Origin: Euryhalocaulis caribicus
Lineage (GTDB): Bacteria; Pseudomonadota; Alphaproteobacteria; Caulobacterales; Maricaulaceae
DNA length: 64,000 bases
Assembly (NCBI RefSeq): GCF_000412185.1
Contig: NZ_ASJA01000017.1
Coordinates: 1 to 64,000, forward strand
Direction of reading: 5' to 3'
In this document: piece after piece, positions 1 to 8,029 of the stretch
Layout of the letters: every line of letters starts with the position of its first letter
How positions within the stretch are numbered: the stretch's first letter is position 1
Program-made: the position numbers and the translations under genes
Notes under the pieces: generated by a model
What the model saw: the letters and a program-made list of their open reading frames with translations, nothing else
Databases searched by the model: none
Told to the model about the DNA's origin: nothing

Positions 1-34
1 GGATCTCAGAATAAAGCGCAACACCTCAAACGCC

Positions 35-88
35 TCCCCTCATCCGGTCCTCCGGACCACCTTTTCCCCTCCATAGGGGAGAAGGGAC
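35..88. repeat. REP-like double palindrome
   Basis: Two adjacent short palindromes lie ahead of the first gene: GGTCC-tcc-GGACC at 46-58 and TCCCCT-ccat-AGGGGA at 65-80, inside pyrimidine-rich then purine-rich sequence. The style resembles the dispersed CCCTCATCCGG...GGGGAGAAGG intergenic elements of many proteobacteria. It is non-coding and could fold in either strand. Confidence 0.6.
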
Positions 89-160
89 TTTTTAGAAGCG
101 CCTCGCCGGCGGCCGCACAACCAAAAGGGTGTTGATCTTCCTCCAGCCGCGCTAAAACCC

Positions 161-1318
161 ATGCACCACGTCACCGATCACGCCATTACCGGAGCTTCCC
201 CTTTGAGCGCTGCCGTCATCGAATCCACCGGCCTGTGGACCCCGCCCCATTCCATCTCCAACGAAGAGCTGGTCGAGAGCTATAACGCCTGGGTCGAACG
301 CTGGAACGCCGAAAACGCCGAAGCGATCGAGGCCGGAGAGGCCGAGCCCAAATCCTCCTCCTCCGTCGAGTTCATCGAGAAGGCCTCGGGCATTAAATCC
401 CGCTACGTCGTGTCGAAAGACCCGATCCTGGATCCGGAGATCATGGCGCCGCGCATCCCCGAGCGCCCGAACAGCGAAATTTCCATCCTGGCCGAAATGG
501 CCGTGAACGCCGCGAAGGACGCGCTCAAGCGCGCAGGCAAGACCGCCGAAGACGTCGATGCGGTGATCTGCGCCTGCTCCAATCTGCAGCGCCCCTACCC
601 GGCCATCGCGGTCGAGGTTCAGGACGCGCTGGGCGTTCAGGGCTGGGGCTTCGACATGAATGTCGCCTGTTCCTCCGCCACGTTCGGCCTGCAGGCCGCG
701 GCGGACATGATCGGCGGCGGTCATGCCCGCTCCATCCTGGTGGTGAACCCGGAAATCTGCTCGGGCCATCTCAATTTCCGCGACCGCGACTCCCACTTCA
801 TTTTCGGCGATGTCGCCACCGCCATCCTGGTGACGCGGGAGGAACTGGCCGACGGGGGCTGGCGCATCCTCGGCACCCATCTGAAGACGCAGTTCTCCAA
901 CAATATCCGCAATAATTTCGGCTTCCTGAACCGCGCCGCGCCCGAGCACGCCGCCGAGGCCGACAAGCTGTTCATTCAGGAGGGGCGCAAGGTCTTCAAG
1001 GAAGTGGTGCCGCTGGTCTCGGCCATGATCCTGGAACAGCTGGACACGCTCGGCCTCACCCCCGCCGACCTCAAGCGCATGTGGCTGCATCAGGCCAATC
1101 TCAACATGAACCGGATGATCGCCCACAAGGTGCTGGGCAAGGAGATGGACGAGACCTACGCCCCGGTAGTGCTGGACCAGTACGCCAACACCTCCTCGGC
1201 CGGCTCCATCATCGCCTTCCACCTCCATTCGGGGGATTTCGAGGGCGGCGAGAAGGGCCTCATCTGCTCCTTCGGCGCCGGCTATTCCGCCGGCACGGTG
1301 TTCGTGGAGAAGCGCTAG
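161..1318 (+). CDS. Beta-ketoacyl-ACP synthase III (FabH-like)
   Basis: This is a 385-residue thiolase-fold condensing enzyme of the KAS III family, which joins an acyl-CoA starter to malonyl-ACP. The catalytic triad is visible: Cys170 in NVACSSAT, His310 in LHQAN and Asn343 in YANTSSAGS, with a glycine-rich C-terminal FGAGYSAG. At 385 residues it is longer than the usual 315-330. The extra length lies mainly in an N-terminal insertion (about residues 38-105), a feature of a longer KAS III subgroup rather than classical FabH, so a role outside housekeeping initiation is possible. The ATG at 161 has only a weak ribosome site. It stands alone and converges on the minus-strand stress-protein pair with a 4-base gap. 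Confidence 0.88.
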   Translation: MHHVTDHAITGASPLSAAVIESTGLWTPPHSISNEELVESYNAWVERWNAENAEAIEAGEAEPKSSSSVEFIEKASGIKSRYVVSKDPILDPEIMAPRIPERPNSEISILAEMAVNAAKDALKRAGKTAEDVDAVICACSNLQRPYPAIAVEVQDALGVQGWGFDMNVACSSATFGLQAAADMIGGGHARSILVVNPEICSGHLNFRDRDSHFIFGDVATAILVTREELADGGWRILGTHLKTQFSNNIRNNFGFLNRAAPEHAAEADKLFIQEGRKVFKEVVPLVSAMILEQLDTLGLTPADLKRMWLHQANLNMNRMIAHKVLGKEMDETYAPVVLDQYANTSSAGSIIAFHLHSGDFEGGEKGLICSFGAGYSAGTVFVEKR

Positions 1319-1322
1319 GGGG

Positions 1323-1706
1323 TCACTGCCCGGGCAGTAATTGCTGTTCGCTGACCACGTAGGTCAGGTCGTCGCCGTCCGCTTCGTGGATCGTCACGTA
1401 ATCGCCGTGACGCAGGCGGTGATCGCCGAGCTTGTAGACCGGCTCGTCATCGCTGTCGTCATTGACATCGTAGTCGAAATACCAGCGCTCGCCCTTGTGG
1501 CGCAGCCGCCCCTCGCGGCGCTCCGCGCGGTCATCGGTGAAGCGCGTCACCGTGCAGTCGCGCCATTGCTCCGACCAGTTGGAGGCGTCCAGCATCCCGT
1601 CGGAATCCAGCGGCGCGACCATCACGTATCCGAAGCGGTCGTCGCCGTCCGGAAAGCCCGCGTCCGGGTTGCGGGAAAGGCGAAGCGTGATGCGATAGAG
1701 CGCCAT
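1323..1706 (-). CDS. Conserved hypothetical protein, 127 aa
   Basis: This small soluble acidic protein has no recognisable catalytic motif, signal peptide or membrane segment. The N-terminus looks like a beta-strand followed by a DGDDRFGYVMVAP stretch; the C-terminal half contains HRLRHGDYVTIHEADGDD, which is typical of a small beta-barrel. The start is well supported by a strong GGGAGG ribosome site that overlaps the stop of the upstream universal stress gene, so the two are very probably translated together. I cannot assign a function; the pairing suggests a stress-response accessory. Confidence 0.7.
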   Translation of the reverse strand: MALYRITLRLSRNPDAGFPDGDDRFGYVMVAPLDSDGMLDASNWSEQWRDCTVTRFTDDRAERREGRLRHKGERWYFDYDVNDDSDDEPVYKLGDHRLRHGDYVTIHEADGDDLTYVVSEQQLLPGQ

Positions 1707-1718
1707 GAGGATACCTCC

Positions 1719-2537
1719 CTAGTGGGCCAGCAACAGGCTCGGCCCCTCCTGGTTCTGGACAAAGGCGCGCGTGGCGCCGCCAAACACCATCTGCCGCGCC
1801 CGGGAATGACCGTAGGCCCCGGCCACCAGCAGGCCGCAATCATGGTCGGTGCAGGCTTTCATCAGCGCCTCGCCGACATAGCCGTCCCCGGCGCGCATCT
1901 GCCTGGCGTCCACGCCGCGCGCCTGCAGCCACATCTGCGCCTGAACCGGATCGGCGATGGTTTCGGCGCCGTCCGTATCCTCGCCCGCTTGCAACACGCA
2001 GACCTTGTCGGCGCGGCGCAGCAGGGGCAGGGCGAACTTCATCGCCGTCGCGGCCTCGCGCGAGCCGTTCCAGGCGATGGAGATATTGTCGAGATTGAAC
2101 GTCCCGCGCGCCACCACCACCGGCGCGGCGTCGGTGAAAAGGAAATCCTCGAACAGGGTGGAAAACGGCCCTGCCCCGGCCGCCGACCCGGAATCGATCA
2201 CGGTGAACGCCGCCAGCCGGACAAGGCCGGAAACCTCCTTGCGGCTGAGCGCGCCGCAGAACCGGGCCTCGCTGTCATCTGCGTCGCCAAAGACCGATTT
2301 GAAGGCCTGCCGGGCAATCTTCAGCCCCTCCTCCTGCGCGTCGGACAGCGCCGAGAGCGCCGCGCTGGGCAGGCCGTCCACGACGCTGATACCGGCAAGA
2401 TAGGCGGAATTGTCCGGCTCCACGAACGCCGCTTCCACCGAAGCCTCGATCTGGCGCGCCAGCGTGGCGGCGTTTTTCAGCAGCGCCGCATCCGACTCCG
2501 CACCGGCCATGGGGGCGAATACATATCGGCCAGCCAT
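1719..2537 (-). CDS. Universal stress protein (UspA family)
   Basis: The 272-residue protein has the UspA architecture in two halves. The N-terminal half begins with YVFAPMAGAESDAALLKNA, the usual first strand and helix. The C-terminal half ends with the nucleotide-binding signature G-x2-G-x9-G-S/T in the form GAYGHSRARQMVFGGATRAF. Family members bind ATP or dimerise during stress and growth arrest. An AGAGGG ribosome site precedes the ATG. The gene is followed at once by the 127-residue hypothetical gene and looks like the first gene of a two-gene unit. Confidence 0.85.
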   Translation of the reverse strand: MAGRYVFAPMAGAESDAALLKNAATLARQIEASVEAAFVEPDNSAYLAGISVVDGLPSAALSALSDAQEEGLKIARQAFKSVFGDADDSEARFCGALSRKEVSGLVRLAAFTVIDSGSAAGAGPFSTLFEDFLFTDAAPVVVARGTFNLDNISIAWNGSREAATAMKFALPLLRRADKVCVLQAGEDTDGAETIADPVQAQMWLQARGVDARQMRAGDGYVGEALMKACTDHDCGLLVAGAYGHSRARQMVFGGATRAFVQNQEGPSLLLAH

Positions 2538-2673
2538 GAAAAACCCTCTGTGCAGCTCTTCCCGTTCAATTCAATCTAACGGTTTATTTCTCCACTGTAA
2601 CAAGAAATGCAACTGGACCGATTACCGCTGGCCCCGCTTCAAGCCGCGGCAAAAAGGCTTTAGGGGAAGAGAG

Positions 2674-3321
2674 ATGGCTCCCAATTCACGCAAAAAAGAA
2701 CCGCCCAGAGCCTGGCAGCGCATGCTCTCGGGACGCCGTCTGGACCTGCTGGACCCCTCCCCCTTCGATATCGAGATAGAGGACGTCGCCCACGGCCTCG
2801 CCCGGGTGGCGCGCTGGAACGGCCAGACAATCGGCGACCACGCCTTCTCCGTCGCCCAGCACTCGGTCATCGTGGAGGGGATCGTGGCTAAGCTGGACCC
2901 GAAAACCACGCCCGCCGGCCGCCTCGCCGCCCTGCTGCACGATGCGCCGGAATACGTGATCGGGGACATGATCTCCCCCTTCAAGACCGCGCTCGGCTTT
3001 GACTACAAGGATTTCGAGGCCCGGCTGGAGGCCGCCGTCCATTTGCGTTTCGGCCTGCCCGCCAAGCCGCCGCGGGAGTTGAAAACACTGATCAAGAAGG
3101 CCGACACGGTCTGCGCCTATTTCGAGGCGACCCAGCTGGCCGGTTTTTCGGACGCCGAGGCGCGGCGCTATTTTGGCGTGCCGCCGCGCGGCATGAAGCT
3201 GACCCTGAGGCCCCAGACCACGATGGAGGCGCAGCAATCGTTCCTGGACCGGTTCGAGGAACTGCGCGCCAGACGCGACCGCAGCGAGGCGGCGATTGGC
3301 CGCCGCGCCCGCTCATTCTAG
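2674..3321 (+). CDS. HD-domain hydrolase (YfbR-like nucleotidase candidate)
   Basis: The product of 215 residues from the ATG at 2674 has an HD-fold metal-binding pattern: GDHAFSVAQHS followed by ALLHDAPEYVIGDM. Proteins of this type act as 5'-deoxynucleotidases or related phosphohydrolases; the substrate here is not shown. I chose the 2674 start because a GGGGAAGAG ribosome site precedes it and similarity to the family begins shortly after; in-frame sequence upstream reads through non-coding DNA. It is the first gene of a compact plus-strand run with the phosphatase-like gene (10-base gap), the NAD regulator and DUF488, so nucleotide or NAD turnover is a reasonable setting. Confidence 0.8.
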   Translation: MAPNSRKKEPPRAWQRMLSGRRLDLLDPSPFDIEIEDVAHGLARVARWNGQTIGDHAFSVAQHSVIVEGIVAKLDPKTTPAGRLAALLHDAPEYVIGDMISPFKTALGFDYKDFEARLEAAVHLRFGLPAKPPRELKTLIKKADTVCAYFEATQLAGFSDAEARRYFGVPPRGMKLTLRPQTTMEAQQSFLDRFEELRARRDRSEAAIGRRARSF

Positions 3322-3331
3322 TCTTGCCGGT

Positions 3332-3844
3332 ATGAGCGAGATCTGGATCTGCCCGCTTTCGGAAGTCGAGGAACAGGTGCGCGGCCTGAAACCGGCGCAT
3401 CTGGTCAGCCTGCTGGACCCCGGCTCCATGATCGGCACGCCGCACGGCCTGCACCCGGACCGCCATTTGCGGCTGGAATGCCATGACATCGGCGACGCCC
3501 AGCCGCAAATGGCGCCGCCCGGCGAAGGCCACGCAAAATCGCTGATCGATCTGGCCGGGCGCTGGGACGAAAGCGCGCCGATCCTTGTTCATTGCTGGGC
3601 GGGGGTCAGCCGCTCCACCGCCTCGGCCTTCATCATCGCCTGCGCCCGCAATCCGGACGCGGACGAGCTGGAGCTGGCGCAGCGCCTGCGCAAGGCCTCC
3701 CCCACCGCCTGGCCCAATCGCCGCCTGATCCGGTTCGCCGACCGCATGCTGGGCCGGGACGGGCGCATGATCGCCGCCATCAAATCCATCGGCGAGGGCG
3801 ACATGATGGCCTGGCCCGAGCCTTTCGAACTGGCGTGGCGATGA
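3332..3844 (+). CDS. Tyrosine phosphatase-like protein
   Basis: This 170-residue protein carries the cysteine phosphatase P-loop HCWAGVSRS, with nucleophile Cys88 and phosphate-binding Arg94, and a YLSV-like N-terminal domain (IWICPLSEVEEQV). Such stand-alone alphaproteobacterial proteins are usually annotated as protein-tyrosine-phosphatase family; the physiological substrate is unknown. Its ATG at 3332 lies 10 bases after the HD hydrolase stop, and its own stop overlaps the start of the NAD regulator in an ATGA arrangement at 3841-3844, which implies translational coupling. Confidence 0.82.
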   Translation: MSEIWICPLSEVEEQVRGLKPAHLVSLLDPGSMIGTPHGLHPDRHLRLECHDIGDAQPQMAPPGEGHAKSLIDLAGRWDESAPILVHCWAGVSRSTASAFIIACARNPDADELELAQRLRKASPTAWPNRRLIRFADRMLGRDGRMIAAIKSIGEGDMMAWPEPFELAWR

Positions 3845-4821
3845 ACGGCGGCGAGCTGGTCATCGGCCTGAACGCGGTTATCATGGCCGTGGATGGCGAG
3901 AAGCCGCTGGCGCTGGTGATCCGCAATGCCGGCCTGCCCGACGGCCTGCCCTTCGGCTCCTTCGAGCCGGACAGCCACCGCACCTTCGAGCTGGCCCTTC
4001 GCCGCTTCGTGACCGAGCAGACAGGGTTCTCGCTGGGCTATGTCGAACAGCTCTACACGTTCGGCGACCGGGGCCGCGAGGCGCCGCTGGCCGAGCTGGC
4101 CGGGGCCGGCGATGCGCGCGTCATATCGGTCGGCTATCTGGCGCTGACCCCGCAGCCCGACGAGCTGGATGAACGCGGCGGCGTCTGGGAGGGCTGGTAC
4201 CGCTATTTCCCTTGGGAGGATCACCGCAAGGGCGAACCCCGCATCATTGCGGAGACCATCGCCTCGCGCCTTCGCGTCTGGGCCGACGAGTCCGGCTCCG
4301 CCGGCGGCCGTCAGGCGCGCTGGGACCGCGCCCGCATTGCTTTCGGCCTCGATGGCCGCGACTGGAACGGACAGCGCGCGCTGGACCGCTATGAACTGCT
4401 CTACGAGGCGGGGCTGGTTCCCGAAGTCTCCCTCGACCAGGCGCGGGACGGCGAAACGGCGGGGACGGCGGAGGAGAAAGCCGGGCTGGGCTGCCCGATG
4501 GCCTCGGATCACCGCCGTATCCTCGCCACCGCGATTTCACGCCTGCGGGCCAAGATCACCTACCGCCCGGTCCTGTTCGAACTCGTCGGCGAAACCTTCA
4601 CCCTGCGTGAATTGCAGGACACGGCGGAAGCCATCCTTGGCTATCGCCTGCACGCGCAGAATTTCCGCCGCGCGCTGGACCGCTCCGGCATGGTTGAATC
4701 CACGGGCGAGATGGAGACAGAAACCGGCGGCCGCCCGGCGCAGCTTTACCGCTTCCGCCGCGAAATCCTGCGCGAGCAACCGGCGCTGGGCGTCGCCGCG
4801 CCCCGCCTGCGCACGCCCTGA
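3841..4821 (+). CDS. nadQ: NadQ/NrtR-like NAD biosynthesis regulator
   Basis: A 326-residue protein has an N-terminal Nudix-like domain (about residues 1-170: VIGLNAVIMAVDGEKPLALVI, then GFSLGYVEQLYTFGDRGRE) and a C-terminal winged-helix region (about residues 220-310). The catalytic Nudix box with its REXXEE core is missing; the equivalent stretch reads LRRFVTEQTGF, so hydrolysis is unlikely and ligand sensing is more probable. This matches the NrtR/NadQ group of transcriptional repressors of NAD synthesis. It lies directly upstream of nadABC, whose promoter holds two matching inverted repeats. Start by ATGA overlap with the previous gene. The DNA target and ligand are inferred. Confidence 0.8.
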   Translation: MNGGELVIGLNAVIMAVDGEKPLALVIRNAGLPDGLPFGSFEPDSHRTFELALRRFVTEQTGFSLGYVEQLYTFGDRGREAPLAELAGAGDARVISVGYLALTPQPDELDERGGVWEGWYRYFPWEDHRKGEPRIIAETIASRLRVWADESGSAGGRQARWDRARIAFGLDGRDWNGQRALDRYELLYEAGLVPEVSLDQARDGETAGTAEEKAGLGCPMASDHRRILATAISRLRAKITYRPVLFELVGETFTLRELQDTAEAILGYRLHAQNFRRALDRSGMVESTGEMETETGGRPAQLYRFRREILREQPALGVAAPRLRTP

Positions 4822-4831
4822 GGAGACCGCC

Positions 4832-5197
4832 ATGACCGATATCCGGATCAAGCGCATCTATGAGGACGCGGCGGAGAGCGACGGCTACCGGGCGCTGGTC
4901 GACCGGCTCTGGCCGCGCGGGGTCAGCAAGGACAGGGCGCAACTGGACGAATGGGCCAAAGACCTCTCGCCCACCGACGACATGCGCAAGGAATTCGGCC
5001 ATGACGAGGACGCCTGGCCGCATTTCAGGAAAGCCTATCGCCAGCACCTCACCGCCGAAGCCTGTCAGGAGCGCATGAGAGAGCTTCTGGAGGCGGCGGG
5101 CGATGGCGCCCTGACCCTGCTGTTCGCCGCAAAGAATGAAGAGCGCAACAACGCCGTCGTCCTGAAGGACGCGCTGGAGGACATGAAGAGCCCATAG
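4832..5197 (+). CDS. DUF488 family protein
   Basis: This 121-residue protein shows the DUF488 pattern: IKRIYEDAAESDGYRALVDRLWPRGVSKD at the N-terminus, a central W-x-KDLSPTDDMRKEFGHD and the ending LLFAAKNEERNNAVVLKD. The family is widespread and its biochemical role is not settled. The ATG follows AGGAGACCGCC, a good ribosome site, 10 bases after the regulator stop, so it is the last gene of the HD - phosphatase - regulator - DUF488 unit. Nothing in the sequence links it mechanistically to NAD. Confidence 0.85.
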   Translation: MTDIRIKRIYEDAAESDGYRALVDRLWPRGVSKDRAQLDEWAKDLSPTDDMRKEFGHDEDAWPHFRKAYRQHLTAEACQERMRELLEAAGDGALTLLFAAKNEERNNAVVLKDALEDMKSP

Positions 5198-5226
5198 GGC
5201 CGCGACTCTCTGTCCGTCATAAAAGT

Positions 5227-5254
5227 TTGCTTTTTCACCCTTGGCGCCTATATT
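5227..5254 (+). promoter_or_regulatory. Candidate nadA promoter
   Basis: TTGCTT at 5227-5232 and TATATT at 5249-5254 are separated by 16 bases, giving a predicted transcription start near 5261. The start would fall inside the first inverted repeat, the expected geometry for repression. The match is by eye. Confidence 0.45.
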
Positions 5255-5274
5255 TTGCTCAGATTGAGAAAAAG
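5252..5274. promoter_or_regulatory. Operator 1 candidate, NadQ type
   Basis: Inverted repeat ATTTTGCTCA - GAT - TGAGAAAAAG, with 8 of 10 arm positions complementary. It overlaps the candidate -10 box and start point of nadA and shares the core CTCA-nAT-TGAG with the second repeat 64 bases downstream. Confidence 0.6.
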
Positions 5275-5315
5275 GGGCGGCTGGATGACAGCCAGACCCC
5301 TGAAAATGCGACCGG

Positions 5316-5338
5316 CTAATACTCACATTGAGCATTAG
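5316..5338. promoter_or_regulatory. Operator 2 candidate, NadQ type
   Basis: Inverted repeat CTAATACTCA - CAT - TGAGCATTAG, with 9 of 10 arm positions complementary. Its centre (5327) is 64 bases from that of operator 1 (5263), about six helical turns, so both sites face the same side of the DNA. It lies in the untranslated leader just ahead of the nadA ribosome site. Confidence 0.65.
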
Positions 5339-5357
5339 AGACGCAAGGAGGAACGCC

Positions 5358-6473
5358 ATGGACCGCGGCGTCACAGACATTCCGAACCGTGAGACCCAAG
5401 CCGAGGCCCCGCTGGCCTATACGGACGAAGTCAAACGCGAGACCGATCACCTCTATGAGCGCGTGAAGGATTTCATTCCGAAGATCGAATGGCCGATGCA
5501 CGCCCCGCTGATCCACGCGATCAACAAGCTCAAGAAGGAGAAAGGCGCGGTCATTCTGGCGCATAACTACATGACGCCGGAAATCTTCAATTGCGTCGGC
5601 GACTTCACCGGCGACAGCCTGGCGCTGGCGCGGGAAGCGGCGGAAACCGATTCCGATCTGATCGTTCAGGCCGGCGTTCATTTCATGGCCGAGACGGCGA
5701 AAATCCTCTCCCCCGAGAAGACCGTTCTGATCCCCGATACGCGCGCCGGCTGCTCGCTGGCCGCCTCGATCACCGCCGAGGACGTGAAGCTCATCCGTCA
5801 GCGTTTCCCCGGCGTGCCGATCGTCACCTATGTGAACACCTCCGCCGAGGTGAAGGCCGAATCCGACATCTGCTGCACCTCCTCCAACGCCGTGCAGGTG
5901 GTGGAGAGCCTGGGCGCGGACCGGGTCTTCCTGATCCCCGACCAGTACCTAGCCAAGAATGTCGCCGCCCAGACGGACGTCGAGATCCTGACCTGGGCCG
6001 GGTCATGCGAAGTGCATGAGCGCTTTACGGCGGAGGACATCGCCTCCATGCGGGCCGCCAATCCGGGCGTCGTCGTTCTGGCGCACCCCGAATGCCCGCC
6101 GGACGTGCTGACCGCGGCGGACTACGCCGGTTCAACCTCCGCCATGTCCAATTATGTGAAACAGAAAAGCCCCAATCAGGTGGTGCTGATCACCGAGTGT
6201 TCGATGAGCGACAATGTCGCCGCGGAGAACCCGGACGTGAATTTCGTGCGGCCCTGTAATCTCTGCCCACACATGAAGCGGATCACGCTGCAGAACATCT
6301 ATGACGCGCTGCGCTTCAATCAGCACGAAGTTGAAGTTGACCCGGCCGTCGCCGAAAAGGCGAAGGAAGCGATCCAGAAAATGCTGGACCTGCCCGAGCC
6401 GGAAGAAAAGCGCGACTTCGACACCAAGCGTCCGCAGAAAAATATCGAGGTCGTCAGCCGCGACGCGGCCTGA
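5358..6473 (+). CDS. nadA: Quinolinate synthase
   Basis: NadA condenses iminoaspartate with dihydroxyacetone phosphate to quinolinate, using an oxygen-sensitive [4Fe-4S] cluster. The 371-residue product shows the family landmarks: [14 protein letters not shown], the cysteine segments RAGCSLAAS and [11 protein letters not shown], and [15 protein letters not shown] near the C-terminus, which supplies the last cluster ligand. The ATG at 5358 is chosen because an AAGGAGGA ribosome site stands at 5345-5352; a possible TTG 30 bases upstream would lie inside operator 2. First gene of nadABC, 23 bases before nadB, and probably repressed by the Nudix-like regulator upstream. Confidence 0.96.
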   Translation: MDRGVTDIPNRETQAEAPLAYTDEVKRETDHLYERVKDFIPKIEWPMHAPLIHAINKLKKEKGAVILAHNYMTPEIFNCVGDFTGDSLALAREAAETDSDLIVQAGVHFMAETAKILSPEKTVLIPDTRAGCSLAASITAEDVKLIRQRFPGVPIVTYVNTSAEVKAESDICCTSSNAVQVVESLGADRVFLIPDQYLAKNVAAQTDVEILTWAGSCEVHERFTAEDIASMRAANPGVVVLAHPECPPDVLTAADYAGSTSAMSNYVKQKSPNQVVLITECSMSDNVAAENPDVNFVRPCNLCPHMKRITLQNIYDALRFNQHEVEVDPAVAEKAKEAIQKMLDLPEPEEKRDFDTKRPQKNIEVVSRDAA

Positions 6474-6496
6474 TCTTCAAACAGGCTGATCCAAGA

Positions 6497-8017
6497 ATGG
6501 CCATTCACCGCCAGCGCCTGCCCGATGACGCCGTCCTGATCATCGGGGCGGGGCTGGCGGGCCTGTATCTGGCGCTGAATCTGAAACCCCGAAAAGCGGT
6601 CGTGCTGGCCGCCAAGCCGGTGTCCGAAGGCGCGGCCAGCGCTTGGGCGCAGGGCGGCGTGGCCGCGGCGCTGGCGGCCGGAGACTCGCCGCAGGCCCAT
6701 GCCGCCGACACGGTGCGCGTGGGAGCGGGACTGGTGGATCCGGCCATCGCGCAAATGATTGCGGAGGACGGGCCGGGCCTGGTGCGCAACCTTGCCTCGC
6801 TGGGCGTGCCGTTCGACCGGGACGCGGCGGGCGAATTTGTGCTGAGCCGGGAGGCCGCCCATTCGGCGGCGCGCGTAGCCCGGGTCTCCGGCGATCTGGC
6901 CGGGAAATCCATCATGGAGGTGCTGGTCGCCAGGGCGAAAGCCGCCGACTGGATCGAGCTGGCCGAGGGCAAGGCTCTGGACCTGTTAACGGATGCGCAG
7001 GGCGGCGTGGCTGGCGTGCTGGCCGCCACGGAAGACGGGCTGACGGAATTCACCGCCGGCGAGGTGGTGATCGCCTCGGGCGGGGTCGGCGGGCTTTATG
7101 CGGTGACGACCAATCCCCCCTCCTCCCGCGGCGACGGGCTGGCCATGGCGGCGCGCGCCGGAGCGGTGATCGGGGAAGCCGAGTTTGTGCAATTCCACCC
7201 CACGGCGATGGATATCGGCCGCGACCCGGCGCCGCTGGCGACCGAAGCCTTGCGCGGCGACGGCGCATTGCTGGTGGATGCGGACGGGGCGCGGCTGGTC
7301 GACCACGCCGAGGGCGAACTGGCCCCGCGCGATATTGTCGCCCGCGCCGTACATCGCGCCAAGGCCGCCGGCCGCCAGCCCTATCTGGACGCGCGCCACG
7401 CGATTGGCGAGGCGTTTCCCGACCGTTTCCCGACCGTCTTTTCCGCCTGCATGTCCGCCGGGATCGACCCCCGCCGGGATCTGATCCCCGTCGCGCCCGC
7501 CGCGCATTACCACATGGGCGGGGTGCGGGTAGACGCGCAGGGCGCGGCCAGCCTGCCCGGCCTGTCTGTCTGCGGCGAGGCGGCCTGCACGGGCGCGCAT
7601 GGCGGCAACCGGCTGGCCTCCAATTCCCTGTTGGAGGCGATCGTGTTCGCCCGCCGGATCGCGGAGCGGCTGAAAGACAGCGATGCGGTCAGCCGGACCG
7701 CGCAATCGGCGGAGGCCCCGCCCCGCCTGCCGCGCGCCGATCTGGCGCAATTGCGTGAAGCCATGGCGCGGCATGCAGGCGTGGAGCGGACCGCGAGCGG
7801 TCTTGCCGGACTTCTTGATGAGATGAACGCCATGGAGGCGCGGACCGGCGGCGCAAACCCCTTGATCGCCGCGCGCCTGATCGCCGCCAGCGCCCTGATA
7901 CGCGAAGAGAGCCGCGGCGCGCACGCCCGCGCCGACCATCCCGAGACACACGCCGAGGCGCGCCGCAGCGCCATGACGCTGGCCGAGGCGCGCAACGCCG
8001 CCGCCCGCGCCGCCTGA
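6497..8017 (+). CDS. nadB: L-aspartate oxidase
   Basis: The 506-residue flavoprotein oxidises L-aspartate to iminoaspartate, the substrate of NadA. Visible features are the FAD dinucleotide fold VLIIGAGLAGLYLALNL at the N-terminus, SAWAQGGVAAAL, the succinate-dehydrogenase-like active-site segment VQFHPTAMDI, and HYHMGGVRVD followed by GEAACTGAHGGNRLASNSLLEAIVFA near the C-terminus. Length is slightly below the usual 530-540. It sits between nadA and nadC in the same direction and is almost certainly co-transcribed with them. Confidence 0.96.
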   Translation: MAIHRQRLPDDAVLIIGAGLAGLYLALNLKPRKAVVLAAKPVSEGAASAWAQGGVAAALAAGDSPQAHAADTVRVGAGLVDPAIAQMIAEDGPGLVRNLASLGVPFDRDAAGEFVLSREAAHSAARVARVSGDLAGKSIMEVLVARAKAADWIELAEGKALDLLTDAQGGVAGVLAATEDGLTEFTAGEVVIASGGVGGLYAVTTNPPSSRGDGLAMAARAGAVIGEAEFVQFHPTAMDIGRDPAPLATEALRGDGALLVDADGARLVDHAEGELAPRDIVARAVHRAKAAGRQPYLDARHAIGEAFPDRFPTVFSACMSAGIDPRRDLIPVAPAAHYHMGGVRVDAQGAASLPGLSVCGEAACTGAHGGNRLASNSLLEAIVFARRIAERLKDSDAVSRTAQSAEAPPRLPRADLAQLREAMARHAGVERTASGLAGLLDEMNAMEARTGGANPLIAARLIAASALIREESRGAHARADHPETHAEARRSAMTLAEARNAAARAA

Positions 8018-8029
8018 CCAGGAGTTTCA

